Origin: Streptomyces sp. DI166
GTDB lineage: Bacteria > Actinomycetota > Actinomycetes > Streptomycetales > Streptomycetaceae
Direction of reading: 5' to 3'
Length of the DNA: 64,000 nt
NCBI RefSeq assembly: GCF_900091315.1
Contig: NZ_FLSP01000036.1
Span: 1 to 64,000, forward strand
In this document: positions 49,955 to 58,687 of the stretch, one piece after another
Numbering within the stretch: position 1 is the first letter of the stretch
How the letters are laid out: every line of letters begins with the position of its first letter
Program-made: the position numbers and the translations under genes
Notes under the pieces: model-generated
Database searches by the model: none
Told to the model about the DNA's origin: nothing
The model's input: only the letters and a program-made list of their open reading frames with translations

Positions 49955-51469
49955 TCAATGCATTCGGGAGTCGGTGTCGAAGAGCGCCAGCTCGTGGGGA
50001 TGCAGCAGGTGCTGGACGATGAAGGATCTGCCAGCGACTTTCCACAGACCACGGCCCCGGTTCAGGTGCGCGATGGCGTTCATTTCCACGGAGGTCAGGC
50101 CCAGCAGGGCGGCGGCGGCGTGGAGCTGGTCGGTCTCCTGGCGGTAGATGATCCGGGTGCTGCAGTCGGCGAGGAGGCCCTCGGCGAGGGCGCGGCCTTG
50201 TGATCCGGCGTCGCCGGCGGTGAGCAGGTCGGACAGCCGGTGGATCACCATGAGGTTGGCGATGCCGAGGCCGCGGCTGAGCTTCCACTGGGCCTGCATC
50301 CGCTGCAGCAGGCCGACGTGCCGCATCAGTCGCCACGCCTCGTCGTACACGATCCAGCGCCTGCCGCCGTTCGGATCGGAGAGGGCGGACTCCATCCAGG
50401 CACTTGCGCAGGTCATGGCCAGGACGAGGGCGGTGTCGTCGCCGGATCCGCCGAGCCGAGAGAGGTCGATGGTGAGCATCGGCGCGTGCGGGTCGAAGGC
50501 TACGGTGGAGGGGGCGTCGAACATGCCGGCCAGGTCACCGTAGACGAGGCGGCGCATCGCGTGGGCCAGGTCGCGTGCGGCGTCGCCGAGCTGGCCGGAC
50601 ATCATGCCAGCCGCTTCGTCGAGCGCACTGGAGTTGTTGAGGGTGGCAGCGACGTCGCCGAGGAGCGGGGTGCGGCCGGTGCCGGCGGCGCGGGTGACCA
50701 CGGCGTCGAGGGCGACATCGAGGGCGGTGTGCTCCATGGGCATGAGGTCCCGGCCCAGGACGGTCCGGGCGAGGGAGCCGAGCAGGAGCAGGCGCCGTTT
50801 GCGGATCTCGCCGACCCAGTCGGCCTCCGTCACGCTTTGCGGGCGGGGGGCCTCATCCAGAGGGTTCAGCCGTCCGGGCAGTCCGGGGCCGAGCGCGACG
50901 GACCGGCCGCCGAGCGCGTTCGCCACCGGCGTCCACTCGCCTTTCGGGTCGCACGGGACGTAGACGCGGTAGCCGAAGGCCACCGAGCGCAGCGCGAAGG
51001 ACTTGGCGAGCGCGCTCTTGCCCTGGCCGATCACCCCGGCGAGCAGGAGGTTGGGGTTGGTGAACCCCTCGACCTTGCCGTACAGCGCGAACGGGTCGAA
51101 GACGAACGACGCTTCCGCGTGGACATCGCGGCCGATGTAGATGCCCTCGGCGCCGAGCCCGCCTTCGGCGAGGAAGGGGTAGGCGCCGGCGGCCACGGCG
51201 GTGGTCATGCGGTGGGCGGGCAGCTTGAGCCGGTTGTTGCGCGCGGAGGCGGGCCCGGGACGTCCGCTCGGGGGGTAGAGCGGAGCGGGCATCTCGTGCT
51301 CGGCGGGTGTGCTCTCGGCCTGGTGGGCGGTGGCTTCGGCGCGGGCCTTGGCGGTGGCTTCGGCGAGCTTGCGGCGGGCTGCCTTGCGGCTGGCCCGGTC
51401 GGTGCCGTGGGGGGTGAAAAGCGGGCTGGCGGAGGCGCGGCGGGCGCGGCGAGCGGGCCGGTGGCTCAT
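49955..51469 (-). CDS. VirB4-like secretion ATPase
   Basis: 504 residues from ATG 51469 with GAGGG about 6 nt upstream. Walker A is GVIGQGKS (145-152). Walker B is RRWIVYDEAW, followed by the SRGLGIANLMVIHRLSDLL and RIIYRQETDQL motifs of VirB4/TraC ATPases. A basic N-terminal helix precedes the core, which begins at PFLAEGGLGAEGIYIGRD. It supplies energy for pilus or channel assembly at the membrane. It follows the SCO6880 and DUF6238 genes, as in other actinobacterial clusters of this kind. Confidence 0.9.
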   Translation of the reverse strand: MSHRPARRARRASASPLFTPHGTDRASRKAARRKLAEATAKARAEATAHQAESTPAEHEMPAPLYPPSGRPGPASARNNRLKLPAHRMTTAVAAGAYPFLAEGGLGAEGIYIGRDVHAEASFVFDPFALYGKVEGFTNPNLLLAGVIGQGKSALAKSFALRSVAFGYRVYVPCDPKGEWTPVANALGGRSVALGPGLPGRLNPLDEAPRPQSVTEADWVGEIRKRRLLLLGSLARTVLGRDLMPMEHTALDVALDAVVTRAAGTGRTPLLGDVAATLNNSSALDEAAGMMSGQLGDAARDLAHAMRRLVYGDLAGMFDAPSTVAFDPHAPMLTIDLSRLGGSGDDTALVLAMTCASAWMESALSDPNGGRRWIVYDEAWRLMRHVGLLQRMQAQWKLSRGLGIANLMVIHRLSDLLTAGDAGSQGRALAEGLLADCSTRIIYRQETDQLHAAAALLGLTSVEMNAIAHLNRGRGLWKVAGRSFIVQHLLHPHELALFDTDSRMH

Positions 51470-51497
51470 CGGAGGCCCTCGATTCTGCGGGTGGTGC

Positions 51498-51950
51498 TCA
51501 TCGCACGCAGGCCGTGGTGTGCGGGCGGAGGTCGGTGGGGGTGGTCTTACGCCGGATGCTGTGCCCGGCGGCGAGGTGGCGTTGGCAGATGGTCAGCACG
51601 GGCGGCCCTTCGGGCAGCCGCTCCGGATGGCACGCGCTCGTCTCGGTGTCTGCCTGCGCTGTATTGCCGGGCAGCAGGTGGAAGGCGGCATGGATCTCGG
51701 TGGCGGCCTGCCACAGCCGGGTGTGCGCGGTGGCGAGGTGGCGGCCTGCTGCAGGATGCGGGGGCCCTGCTGCCTCGACCAACTGGTCGATGAACCGGTG
51801 TAGTTCGGTGAGGTGGGCGTGGAGGGTGTCGAGGTGCCCGCGATCCGGGGGCGCGGCACGGTTGAGGGCCCGAGCGTGGTGGCGGACGCCTGCGGTGGCG
51901 GCCCGAAGGTAGGGGTGCGCGTCGGGCGCGCTGGGACGGGGAGGGATCAA
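51498..51950 (-). CDS. DUF6238-family protein
   Basis: 150 residues from TTG 51950, with AAGGA about 7 nt upstream. Helical segment LDTLHAHLTELHRFIDQLVEAAGPPHPAAGRHLATAHTRLWQAATEIHAAFH matches the DUF6238 pattern found beside SCO6880-type genes. The C-terminus has CHPERLPEGPPVLTICQRHLAAGHSIRRKTTPTDL with scattered Cys and His. Function unknown; it may be a small regulator or accessory of the ATPase. The family name is from memory of similar clusters. Confidence 0.7.
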   Translation of the reverse strand: MIPPRPSAPDAHPYLRAATAGVRHHARALNRAAPPDRGHLDTLHAHLTELHRFIDQLVEAAGPPHPAAGRHLATAHTRLWQAATEIHAAFHLLPGNTAQADTETSACHPERLPEGPPVLTICQRHLAAGHSIRRKTTPTDLRPHTTACVR

Positions 51951-52005
51951 GGGGAGGTCCTTGCCGCCAAAGAGGCGGGAGCGGGGTGTGGGGGCGAACT
52001 GGCAG

Positions 52006-53478
52006 CTACAGGGTGGTGCGGGCCAGGGGGAGTGCGGCGACGGCGAACGCGTCGGGCTGCTGGTAGTTCAGCCGTCGCAGGTCGACGCCCGAGGTGACGG
52101 CGTGGGTCTCGATCTGTGCGCAGGCGGCGTCCAGGAGGGCGTCGGTCTCGGCGGTGACGGTGACGAGGCCGGTCAGGGCGACGTCCGCGTGTCCGGCGAT
52201 GAGCTGGCGTTCGCGGGTTTTGACGTCGGCGTACTCGACGGAGTCCTCTTCGGAATCGACCTGTCCGCGGCGGGCGCGCTCGTTGGCGTCGGCGATGATC
52301 GCGGCCTTCTTGCGCTGGACGTCCCGCAGTGCGGACTCGAGCCCCTGCGGTACGTAGATGAGGGAGAGGCTGCGTCGCACGCCGGCCGTGAACATGAGGC
52401 CGTGCATGAAACCGGCGTTCGTCTCGGTGCGGGGCCAGTTCTCCACCCAATACGTGGCGTGCCGTGCGCTGTCGGTGGCGAGGCGGTCGTACTCCTCGAC
52501 CTGGACGACGGGACCTGCGGCTGCGGGATCGGCCTCGGCGCGGCCGGTGTCGGACCACTGCTGGAGTGCGGCGAGGGCCCCCGGGTCGTAGGCGGTGCGG
52601 ATGACGGCGGCGATCTCCCGCGCGGTCAGCCACCCGGTGACCATCAGTCCGGCGTTGCGGGCCGCCTGGGCGATGGAGGCGGTGGTCTGCTCCATGACGG
52701 TGAACGCCCCGGGCAGCCCGCCGCCGGCCTGCGAGATCAGGCGCCGGGCGGCTTTGAGGTCGAGGGAGATGGCGAGGTAGGTCTCGTGGGGTGCGGCGGC
52801 GGGGCCGGCCGAGGCGACCAGTTCGGAGTAGATCTGTCCGGCGACCGGTGTCTGGGGGTGCCCGTTCTGGGCCCAGTGGCGGGTGAGGGTGTCGCCGCTG
52901 TCGGGGACGGTGCGTTCCAGCACCTGCACGGTGGCGATGTGCCCGGTGCGGGCGATGCCCGCGAGCGCGCGGCCCCAGCTGCCCACGTTGTGGTTCTGGG
53001 TGGCGGGGTCGAGGAGGGCGAAGGCGCGGCTGCTGACCCGGGCGATGGCGGTCAGGGTCTGCCGGTGCGGGTCGTGCACGGCCGCGGCGCCGTTGGCGGA
53101 GTCGCCGGGCGTGACCACCTTGAGCGAGGCAGCCGTGCCGGGCAGGTGGAGGAGGCCGTCCTGCCGGGGCCGGGTGACGGGCCGGGCGAGCCAGAGCGTC
53201 TGGCCGGTGCGTCGGCGCTGTGCGTAGCGGGCGACGATCGGCGCCCAGTCGATCAGGGAGCGTCCGTGCCGGCGGATCACCACGAGTGCACCGGATGCCG
53301 CCCACAGCGGGGCCAGGGCGACGGCGCCGACCAGCCCGGTGGAGACCACCGTCATCAGCAGCAGCGCCAGCGTGCAGGAAACGAGGATGAGTTGGGGCAG
53401 GGAGAGGCCGAGGAGGATGCCGCGGCGGGACCGGTGCGGAAACTTCACCGTGACCGGAGCGACGGAGAGATCAGTCAA
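52006..53478 (-). CDS. SCO6880-family conjugation-type membrane protein
   Basis: 490 residues from TTG 53478 (AGGA about 8 nt upstream). N-terminal PrgI-like region FPHRSRRGILLGLSLPQLILVSCTLALLLMTVVSTGLVGAVALAPLW forms two membrane helices (residues 20-65). A long cytoplasmic domain follows (VKTRERQLIAGHADVALTGLVTVTAETDALLDAACAQIETHA) like the N-terminal domain of VirB4 proteins. SCO6880 homologues accompany a separate VirB4 ATPase, so the two may form a split VirB4. Placement before VirB4 and after SCO6881 is the usual order. Confidence 0.9.
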   Translation of the reverse strand: MTDLSVAPVTVKFPHRSRRGILLGLSLPQLILVSCTLALLLMTVVSTGLVGAVALAPLWAASGALVVIRRHGRSLIDWAPIVARYAQRRRTGQTLWLARPVTRPRQDGLLHLPGTAASLKVVTPGDSANGAAAVHDPHRQTLTAIARVSSRAFALLDPATQNHNVGSWGRALAGIARTGHIATVQVLERTVPDSGDTLTRHWAQNGHPQTPVAGQIYSELVASAGPAAAPHETYLAISLDLKAARRLISQAGGGLPGAFTVMEQTTASIAQAARNAGLMVTGWLTAREIAAVIRTAYDPGALAALQQWSDTGRAEADPAAAGPVVQVEEYDRLATDSARHATYWVENWPRTETNAGFMHGLMFTAGVRRSLSLIYVPQGLESALRDVQRKKAAIIADANERARRGQVDSEEDSVEYADVKTRERQLIAGHADVALTGLVTVTAETDALLDAACAQIETHAVTSGVDLRRLNYQQPDAFAVAALPLARTTL

Positions 53479-53559
53479 GGGGCGGGTCCTGAAGGCGCGG
53501 GCGGAAACCCGGGGGCGGGGGTGCAGTACACGTCCCGCCCCCGGTAGACGAACAGGGGA

Positions 53560-54942
53560 TCAGAGGCCGGTCGCAGGCGGCGGCGGTGAGGCCGTCCCGC
53601 TGGGCGTGGCGTTCTGTGCCCCAGGGGACGGCGGTGCGCCTTGCGGCGGCGGGGTCGTGGTCGGCGGCACTGACTGCCAGCCGCCTTGCTGGCCGGCCGC
53701 GGCGCTTACGCCGGATCCGCCCGGCCCCGGGCTGCCGCCCACCTGGCCGCTGGTGTCATCCGACACGCTCGTCGGCGCGGGCTGGACGGCCTTCTCCAGG
53801 CCGGACTTCATGGCACCGCCACCGGGCGAGCCGCCCGTTCCTCCACCCTGCGAAGCGTCCTTGCCGCCGCCGCTGTCGCCGGTCGGGTTGGCGGCGATGT
53901 CGCCGGGGAATCCGCCTCCGCCTGCGGCGTCGGGGCCTTGCGCGGCGGCGACACCCGCTCCGGCTGCCGCGCCGCCGGTTCCGGCGGTGGCGGCTGCTGC
54001 CGCGGCCTTGCGGGCGGCGTTCTCGGCGTGAGCCTTGGCGATCTGCGCTCCTGCGCCGCCGGCGCGGTGGATGGACTCGCCGTCGGTGCCGTCGGCCGCC
54101 CAGTGCACGAACTTGAAGACGGCATAGGGGCACAGCAGCACCAGGATCATGATCACGATGCCGGACATGACGTCGGCGAGGGCGGCGATGCCGTCGGTGG
54201 CTTCGGTCTTGCCCATGGCGGCGATGCCGAGCACGAAGATCACAGTCATCAGCAGCTTGCTGACGACGAGGGTGGCGGTGGCTTCGATCCAGCCCTTGCG
54301 CCAGCGGCGTGCGACTTCCCAGCCGCCGCCGGCGGACGCGAAGACGGCCAGGGTGACCATGACGAGGATGCCGACCTTGCGGACCATCATCACGCACCAG
54401 TAGAGGAAGGTGCCGATGGCGGCGCCGAGACCGACGACGACCGGGACGAGCCAGCCGAGTCCGGCCAGGGACCCGATCTGGCTGACCTTCACGATGCGGC
54501 GCACGGCCGACTCGATGCTCAGGTGCGCGGTCTTGAACAGGCCGTCGCTGACGGCGTCGACGACTTCGACGGCGACCGTGGTCAGGGCGATGGCGCAGAA
54601 CGCGAACAGGACCCCTGACATGGTGGCGGTGAACGCCTGGGTGAGGGCTTGTCCGTCGCGTCTGACGGCGGCCCGGACGAGCTGCGCGCAGAAGGTGGCG
54701 ACCAGCAGGACCAGGCCCAACGGCAGCAGCATCTCGTAGTTGTCGCGGAACCATCCGGCGTTCAGGTCGACCCTCGTGGTGGTGTTGACCGCCTTGGCGG
54801 CCAAGTCGGCCGCTGCCGCAGCCAGCTCACCTGCGGACTTCGCCATCCAGTCACCGATGGCCTTGCCAGGGTCCGAGGCGAAATCGACCGCGTCGCCGAC
54901 GGCACAGAGCTTGTCCGCCAGGGGGTAATCACAGAAACCCAC
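53560..54942 (-). CDS. SCO6881-family VirB6-like channel protein
   Basis: 460 residues from GTG 54942 with AAGGAGGAG about 9 nt upstream. After an N-terminal amphipathic part, at least six hydrophobic helices occur: MLLPLGLVLLVATFCAQLV, GVLFAFCAIALTTVAVEVV, LAGLGWLVPVVVGLGAAIG, VGILVMVTLAVFASAGGG, LLMTVIFVLGIAAMG and IVIMILVLLCPYAVFKFV. A 150-residue Gly/Ala/Pro-rich cytoplasmic tail follows. This is the VirB6/TrbL-like core of the actinobacterial secretion apparatus. The gene is 81 bp before the SCO6880 gene. Confidence 0.9.
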   Translation of the reverse strand: MGFCDYPLADKLCAVGDAVDFASDPGKAIGDWMAKSAGELAAAAADLAAKAVNTTTRVDLNAGWFRDNYEMLLPLGLVLLVATFCAQLVRAAVRRDGQALTQAFTATMSGVLFAFCAIALTTVAVEVVDAVSDGLFKTAHLSIESAVRRIVKVSQIGSLAGLGWLVPVVVGLGAAIGTFLYWCVMMVRKVGILVMVTLAVFASAGGGWEVARRWRKGWIEATATLVVSKLLMTVIFVLGIAAMGKTEATDGIAALADVMSGIVIMILVLLCPYAVFKFVHWAADGTDGESIHRAGGAGAQIAKAHAENAARKAAAAAATAGTGGAAAGAGVAAAQGPDAAGGGGFPGDIAANPTGDSGGGKDASQGGGTGGSPGGGAMKSGLEKAVQPAPTSVSDDTSGQVGGSPGPGGSGVSAAAGQQGGWQSVPPTTTPPPQGAPPSPGAQNATPSGTASPPPPATGL

Positions 54943-54979
54943 GGGGAATTACTCCTCCTTATCTCGTGTCAGGCGCGGG

Positions 54980-55675
54980 TCACTGCGTGACGCTCGGAGC
55001 GATGGCGGCAAGGGCACAGTCGTGGCCGGGGCGGCACCGCACGGCGAGGGTCACGGCGCGGTCCTCGGCTCCGCCGCCGCCCTTCTTCCAGGCGATCTGC
55101 TGCTTGCCGTTGACGGTGACGACGTAGATGTACGCCTCGGTGATCGCCGAGGGGTCCTCCGCGAGGGCCTGCTTGAACGCGCCCGGGTAGTGGCCTTCGG
55201 TGACGCGGGCGGTGGCGTGCTGGTCCTGGTCGGCCATCCGCGACCACAGCAACGGATCAGGGACCTGGCCGGAGACGGACGCCCAGTCGGCGTAGGTGGG
55301 CTCCTTGGTCATCCACTCGCGCATGCCGGCGAGCTGCTGGTCGCGGCTGGTGTCGCGGGTGTCGTAGGACCACAGCATCTGGGCTGCTGCCTTGGCGTAC
55401 GCGACCGGCTCGGAGATCTGCGGAGGCTTGGGCACCGAACCGGAGCCGGCCTCGGGTTTCGGGGCGGGGGCCTCGGAGGAGGACGGGCTGTGCGTTGCGG
55501 CCGGCCCGGCAGCTGTCGGATCCCGGTGGGCGTTGCCGCTGCCGGACAGCCAGGCGACGGCTGCGGCGATGGTGAGCAGGACGGTGACGACCAGAGCGAC
55601 GATGGCGATGCGTCGGTTGGCCGACCAGCCGACGCCGTAAGAGGACAGCGAGAGGGTGGGGAATCGGGTCCGCAT
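54980..55675 (-). CDS. VirB8/TcpC-like conjugation protein
   Basis: 231 residues from ATG 55675, one-base overlap (TGATG) with the DUF6112 gene. One membrane helix (RIAIVALVVTVLLTIAAAVAWLSG, residues about 22-45) is followed by a Ser/Pro spacer and an extracellular domain (LLWSRMADQDQHATARVTEGHYPGAFKQAL ... YIYVVTVNGKQQIAWKK) of NTF2-like type. A pair of Cys near the C-terminus (RCRPGHDCAL) may form a disulfide. Such proteins tie the channel to the cell wall side. Confidence 0.82.
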   Translation of the reverse strand: MRTRFPTLSLSSYGVGWSANRRIAIVALVVTVLLTIAAAVAWLSGSGNAHRDPTAAGPAATHSPSSSEAPAPKPEAGSGSVPKPPQISEPVAYAKAAAQMLWSYDTRDTSRDQQLAGMREWMTKEPTYADWASVSGQVPDPLLWSRMADQDQHATARVTEGHYPGAFKQALAEDPSAITEAYIYVVTVNGKQQIAWKKGGGGAEDRAVTLAVRCRPGHDCALAAIAPSVTQ

Positions 55676-55989
55676 CAGTGGACCTGCGAGCCGAGGGTGG
55701 AGAAGAACGCGACGATTCCGTTCGCGGCGCCGAGGCCGAGGGCGGCGCCCGCGGCGACGACAGCGCCCTTCTTGCCGTTGGCCTCGGCCTGGTGGCCGCC
55801 GGTGTGGTGGCCCCATGCCCACACGCCGAGCGAGACGGCGAGGGCGCCGACGACGGCGATGATCCCGAACATGTTGATCGAGTTGACGACGTTCTTCAGC
55901 ACGCTGAGCCCGGGCAGGCCGCCGCCCTTGGGCGAGATCCCTGGGTCGTAGGCGAGCTGGATGACGCGGTCTGCGAGAGGGAGGGACAT
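55675..55989 (-). CDS. DUF6112 small membrane protein, pilin-like
   Basis: 104 residues from ATG 55989, AAGGAG about 12 nt upstream. Two membrane helices (MFGIIAVVGALAVSLGVWAWG and GAVVAAGAALGLGAANGIVAFFS) flank a short polar loop (HHTGGHQAEANGKK). This is the size and layout of VirB2/TrbC pilin subunits, and DUF6112 proteins occupy this place in SCO6880-type clusters. It probably forms the conjugative filament or channel rim. Confidence 0.85.
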   Translation of the reverse strand: MSLPLADRVIQLAYDPGISPKGGGLPGLSVLKNVVNSINMFGIIAVVGALAVSLGVWAWGHHTGGHQAEANGKKGAVVAAGAALGLGAANGIVAFFSTLGSQVH

Positions 55990-56128
55990 AGGTGTGGCGG
56001 GCTCCTTGCATACGCGGGCCAGACGAGGGGCCGGCGGGGGGAGGGGAAGCAGAGGGGGTGGGGAGATGCGCTCGGGGCGCGGGAGATCGCCGCGGCGGCC
56101 GGCCTGGAGCGGTGACCGGGCGGTGGCG

Positions 56129-57262
56129 TCAGATGACGCGGCGGGCGGCGAGAATCGTCCAGTCCTTGATCGGGGTGATCCGGACCGGCTTGGTGGTGCG
56201 CGGTGCCTCGATCACGAGGCCCTCGCCGATGTACATGCCGACGTGCTCGGGACGGCTCGCGGTACCGCGGCTGAAGATGAGGTCACCGGGCTTGAGCTGG
56301 GCGGGCGAGACTGCCTTGCCCTCGTTGACCTGCGTGTACGTGGTGCGGCTGAGGGCTACGCCGGCGTGTGCGTACGCCTGCTGCATCAGCGAGCTGCAGT
56401 CGCAGCGGCCCATCGGGTCGGGGCCGTGGGCGTTGGTGCAGGATCCGCCCCACTGGTAGAGGGTGCCGAGCTGGTGCATCGCCCACTCGATGGCGTTGCG
56501 TGCCTTCGGGTCGGCGTCCTTGGGGATCTTGTATCCCTTCGGGACGCTGCCCTCGGGGATGGGGCCGAAGCCGGAGCCGTCCTGGCCCGGAGCGCAGCCG
56601 GTAGTGCCGGCTCCCGGGTCCTTGCCTGTGTTCGGCTCCTTGGCGTCCTTGTTGTTGCCGGCGCCGGGGAAGGTCTTGGCGATGGCTTCCTGCAGCGCGG
56701 TGGCCAGGTGCTCCCACTGCGCGTAGGCGTCCGGCAGGCCGGACTGCTGTACTGCTTGGGCGGCCTGGGTGACGGTCATCTGCTGCCAGCCGTTCACCTT
56801 GAGCAGGTGCTTGTAGAACTGCTCGCTCGCGTACGTCGGGTCACGGATCTGCTCGGCGGTGCCCCAGCCCTGGGAGGGACGCTGCTGGAACAACCCAAGG
56901 CTGTCCCTATCGCCGTAGTTGAGGTTGCGTAGCCTCGACTCCTGCATCGCCGTGGCGAGCGCGATGACCTGGCCCTTCTTGGGGACGTCGAGGCTGATAC
57001 CGGTGGCCACGATCGTCTGGGCATTGGGCACCTGCTCGGCGGGCAGGTCCAGGCCCTCGACGTGGACGTTCTTGCCGGACGCCCCGTCGAGGATCTTGGT
57101 GACCTGCTCGGCGACCTTGCCGGTGTTGATGTCGTTCAGGCAGATGAGGGAGCTGCTGCTGCTTTGAACGGCGTCCGCGGAGGACGCCATCATCATGCCG
57201 GTGCCGGCGAGCAGAAGCGGGGAGAGGAAGACGACGCCGATGCCGGCGGCGAGCGCCTTCAA
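56129..57262 (-). CDS. NlpC/P60 peptidoglycan hydrolase of the conjugation cluster
   Basis: 377 residues from TTG 57262, which overlaps the stop of a 20-residue frame (TTGA). An N-terminal membrane or signal segment (LAAGIGVVFLSPLLLAGTGMMM) is followed by a transglycosylase-like region (VIALATAMQESRLRNLNYGDRDSLGLFQQRPSQGWGT, with the catalytic-type Glu in QES). The C-terminal NlpC/P60 domain has MGRCDCSSLMQQAY with Cys289 and PEHVGMYIGEG with His340. It opens the cell wall to let the secretion channel pass. It is the first large gene of the operon. Confidence 0.92.
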   Translation of the reverse strand: MKALAAGIGVVFLSPLLLAGTGMMMASSADAVQSSSSSLICLNDINTGKVAEQVTKILDGASGKNVHVEGLDLPAEQVPNAQTIVATGISLDVPKKGQVIALATAMQESRLRNLNYGDRDSLGLFQQRPSQGWGTAEQIRDPTYASEQFYKHLLKVNGWQQMTVTQAAQAVQQSGLPDAYAQWEHLATALQEAIAKTFPGAGNNKDAKEPNTGKDPGAGTTGCAPGQDGSGFGPIPEGSVPKGYKIPKDADPKARNAIEWAMHQLGTLYQWGGSCTNAHGPDPMGRCDCSSLMQQAYAHAGVALSRTTYTQVNEGKAVSPAQLKPGDLIFSRGTASRPEHVGMYIGEGLVIEAPRTTKPVRITPIKDWTILAARRVI

Positions 57263-57321
57263 CCGGAGCGGACCGCTCGTGGGTCAGCGAGGTCGGGCAG
57301 GGGTGGGTAGCGAGACGTCAT
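57259..57321 (-). CDS. 20-residue leader peptide
   Basis: ATG 57321 has GAAGGA about 8 nt upstream, a better site than that of the NlpC/P60 gene. The peptide MTSRYPPLPDLADPRAVRSG ends at TGA overlapping the TTG of the hydrolase (TTGA). It may bring ribosomes to the weak TTG start or serve as an attenuator. It is too short to say more. Confidence 0.45.
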   Translation of the reverse strand: MTSRYPPLPDLADPRAVRSG

Positions 57322-57747
57322 GAGCGTGTCCTTCGGGGGTGCGGTGTCCGGCGTGCCGCGTGCGCGAGGCGTGGTGGAAGGGCGTGGCGGCCGGGGTGGG
57401 CGATCAAGGCGGACCGATGCGGGGCGAGTTGCCGCTCGCTCCCAGCTGGCCCGGCCGTGAGCTAGGTGTGCCGGGGCAAGGGGGTACCTCCGTGAGGTGT
57501 GGCGGGGGAGTAGCCAGCGGCGGTGTGCGCCGGGCGGTTCAAAAACAGTAGATGCGGATTGGCGGTTGACCAAAAAGCTGGCGCGAGGTGCCGGAATCCG
57601 GCACCCTCGCACGGCACTTCTTGGTCGTCGGCGGATTCGCCTCTACAGTTTTTGGACTCCCCTCGCCTCCTCGGTCTGCGGCCCTGGGCTTCTGCACGCC
57701 CACTTCCGGCCTGCGAGGACTCCTGTGCGAGGCGGCTAGTTCCCACC
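57322..57747. other. Divergent intergenic region, probable operon promoter
   Basis: 426 bp between the leader of the minus-strand operon and the plus-strand methyltransferase gene. It contains an AT-richer stretch (57530-57580 and 57640-57660) unusual for this window, where both promoters probably lie. A long plus-strand frame covers much of it but lacks coding character before GTG 57748. No clear palindrome was found. Confidence 0.55.
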
Positions 57748-58533
57748 GTGAATCCGCACCCGAATAGGGGCCCCTCTTTGCCTTTTTCCCTTCACCAGGG
57801 CGACGCCCTTGCCGTTCTCTCCGGCCTTCCGGACGGCTGCGTCGATTCCGTCATCACCGACCCGCCGTACAACAGCGGTGGCCGGACCGCGAAGGAGCGC
57901 ACCACCCGCTCCGCGAAGCAGAAGTACACCTCCGCCGATGCCAAGAACGACCTCGCAGACTTCACCGGCGAGAACATGGACCAGAGGTCCTACGCGTTCT
58001 GGCTGACGCAGATCATGACCGAAGCGCACCGTCTGACGAAGACCGGCGGGACCGCGCTGCTGTTCACCGACTGGCGTCAGCTCCCGACGACGACGGACGC
58101 GATCCAGGCCGCCGGGTGGCTGTGGCGCGGTGTGCTGGCCTGGCACAAGCCGCAGGCCAGGCCGCAGAAGGGCCGGTTCACCCAGAACTGCGAATTCATC
58201 GTCTGGGCGTCGAAGGGGGCGATCGACGGCTCCCAGAACCCGGTCTATCTGCCCGGCATGTACTCGGCGTCGCAGCCCTCGGGCGCGCAGCGCCGGCACA
58301 TTACGCAGAAGCCGGTCGAGGTGATGCGCGAGCTGGTCAAGATCAGCCCCGAGGGCGGCACGGTCCTCGACTTCTGCGCCGGCTCCGGCTCCACGGGCGT
58401 GGCCGCTCTGCTGGAAGGCCGGGACTTCATCGGCGTGGAGAAGACCGAGCACTACGCGTCGATCGCGGCCGACCGGCTCACCGAGACGATCCGCGAAACC
58501 CTCACGCAGGACGACGTGGACCTTACCGGCTGA
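57748..58533 (+). CDS. DNA amino-methyltransferase (N6-A or N4-C)
   Basis: 261 residues from GTG 57748; earlier codons in the frame look non-coding. Catalytic motif TDPPYNSGG (Asp38-Tyr41) comes first and SAM motif DFCAGSGSTGVAAL last (near residue 210), which is the beta-class order. HITQKPVEVMRELVKI is the usual conserved block before the SAM motif. It modifies adenine N6 or cytosine N4. No cognate endonuclease is near; a protective or epigenetic role for the element is likely. It diverges from the conjugation-type operon. Confidence 0.9.
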   Translation: MNPHPNRGPSLPFSLHQGDALAVLSGLPDGCVDSVITDPPYNSGGRTAKERTTRSAKQKYTSADAKNDLADFTGENMDQRSYAFWLTQIMTEAHRLTKTGGTALLFTDWRQLPTTTDAIQAAGWLWRGVLAWHKPQARPQKGRFTQNCEFIVWASKGAIDGSQNPVYLPGMYSASQPSGAQRRHITQKPVEVMRELVKISPEGGTVLDFCAGSGSTGVAALLEGRDFIGVEKTEHYASIAADRLTETIRETLTQDDVDLTG

Positions 58534-58687
58534 GCCCCGTCCGTGCCTGCTGCCAAGGCGACCGGCTCCCCACGCGTAGCCGTCGGCGAAATACCGCGGC
58601 AGTGGCCGTGCAGCTCGCCGGATGGGCCGCGCGCAGACGCTTCCGTCCTTTTCTCATCCCGTGTCTCGTAGGAGGCCGAGCTTTTCA

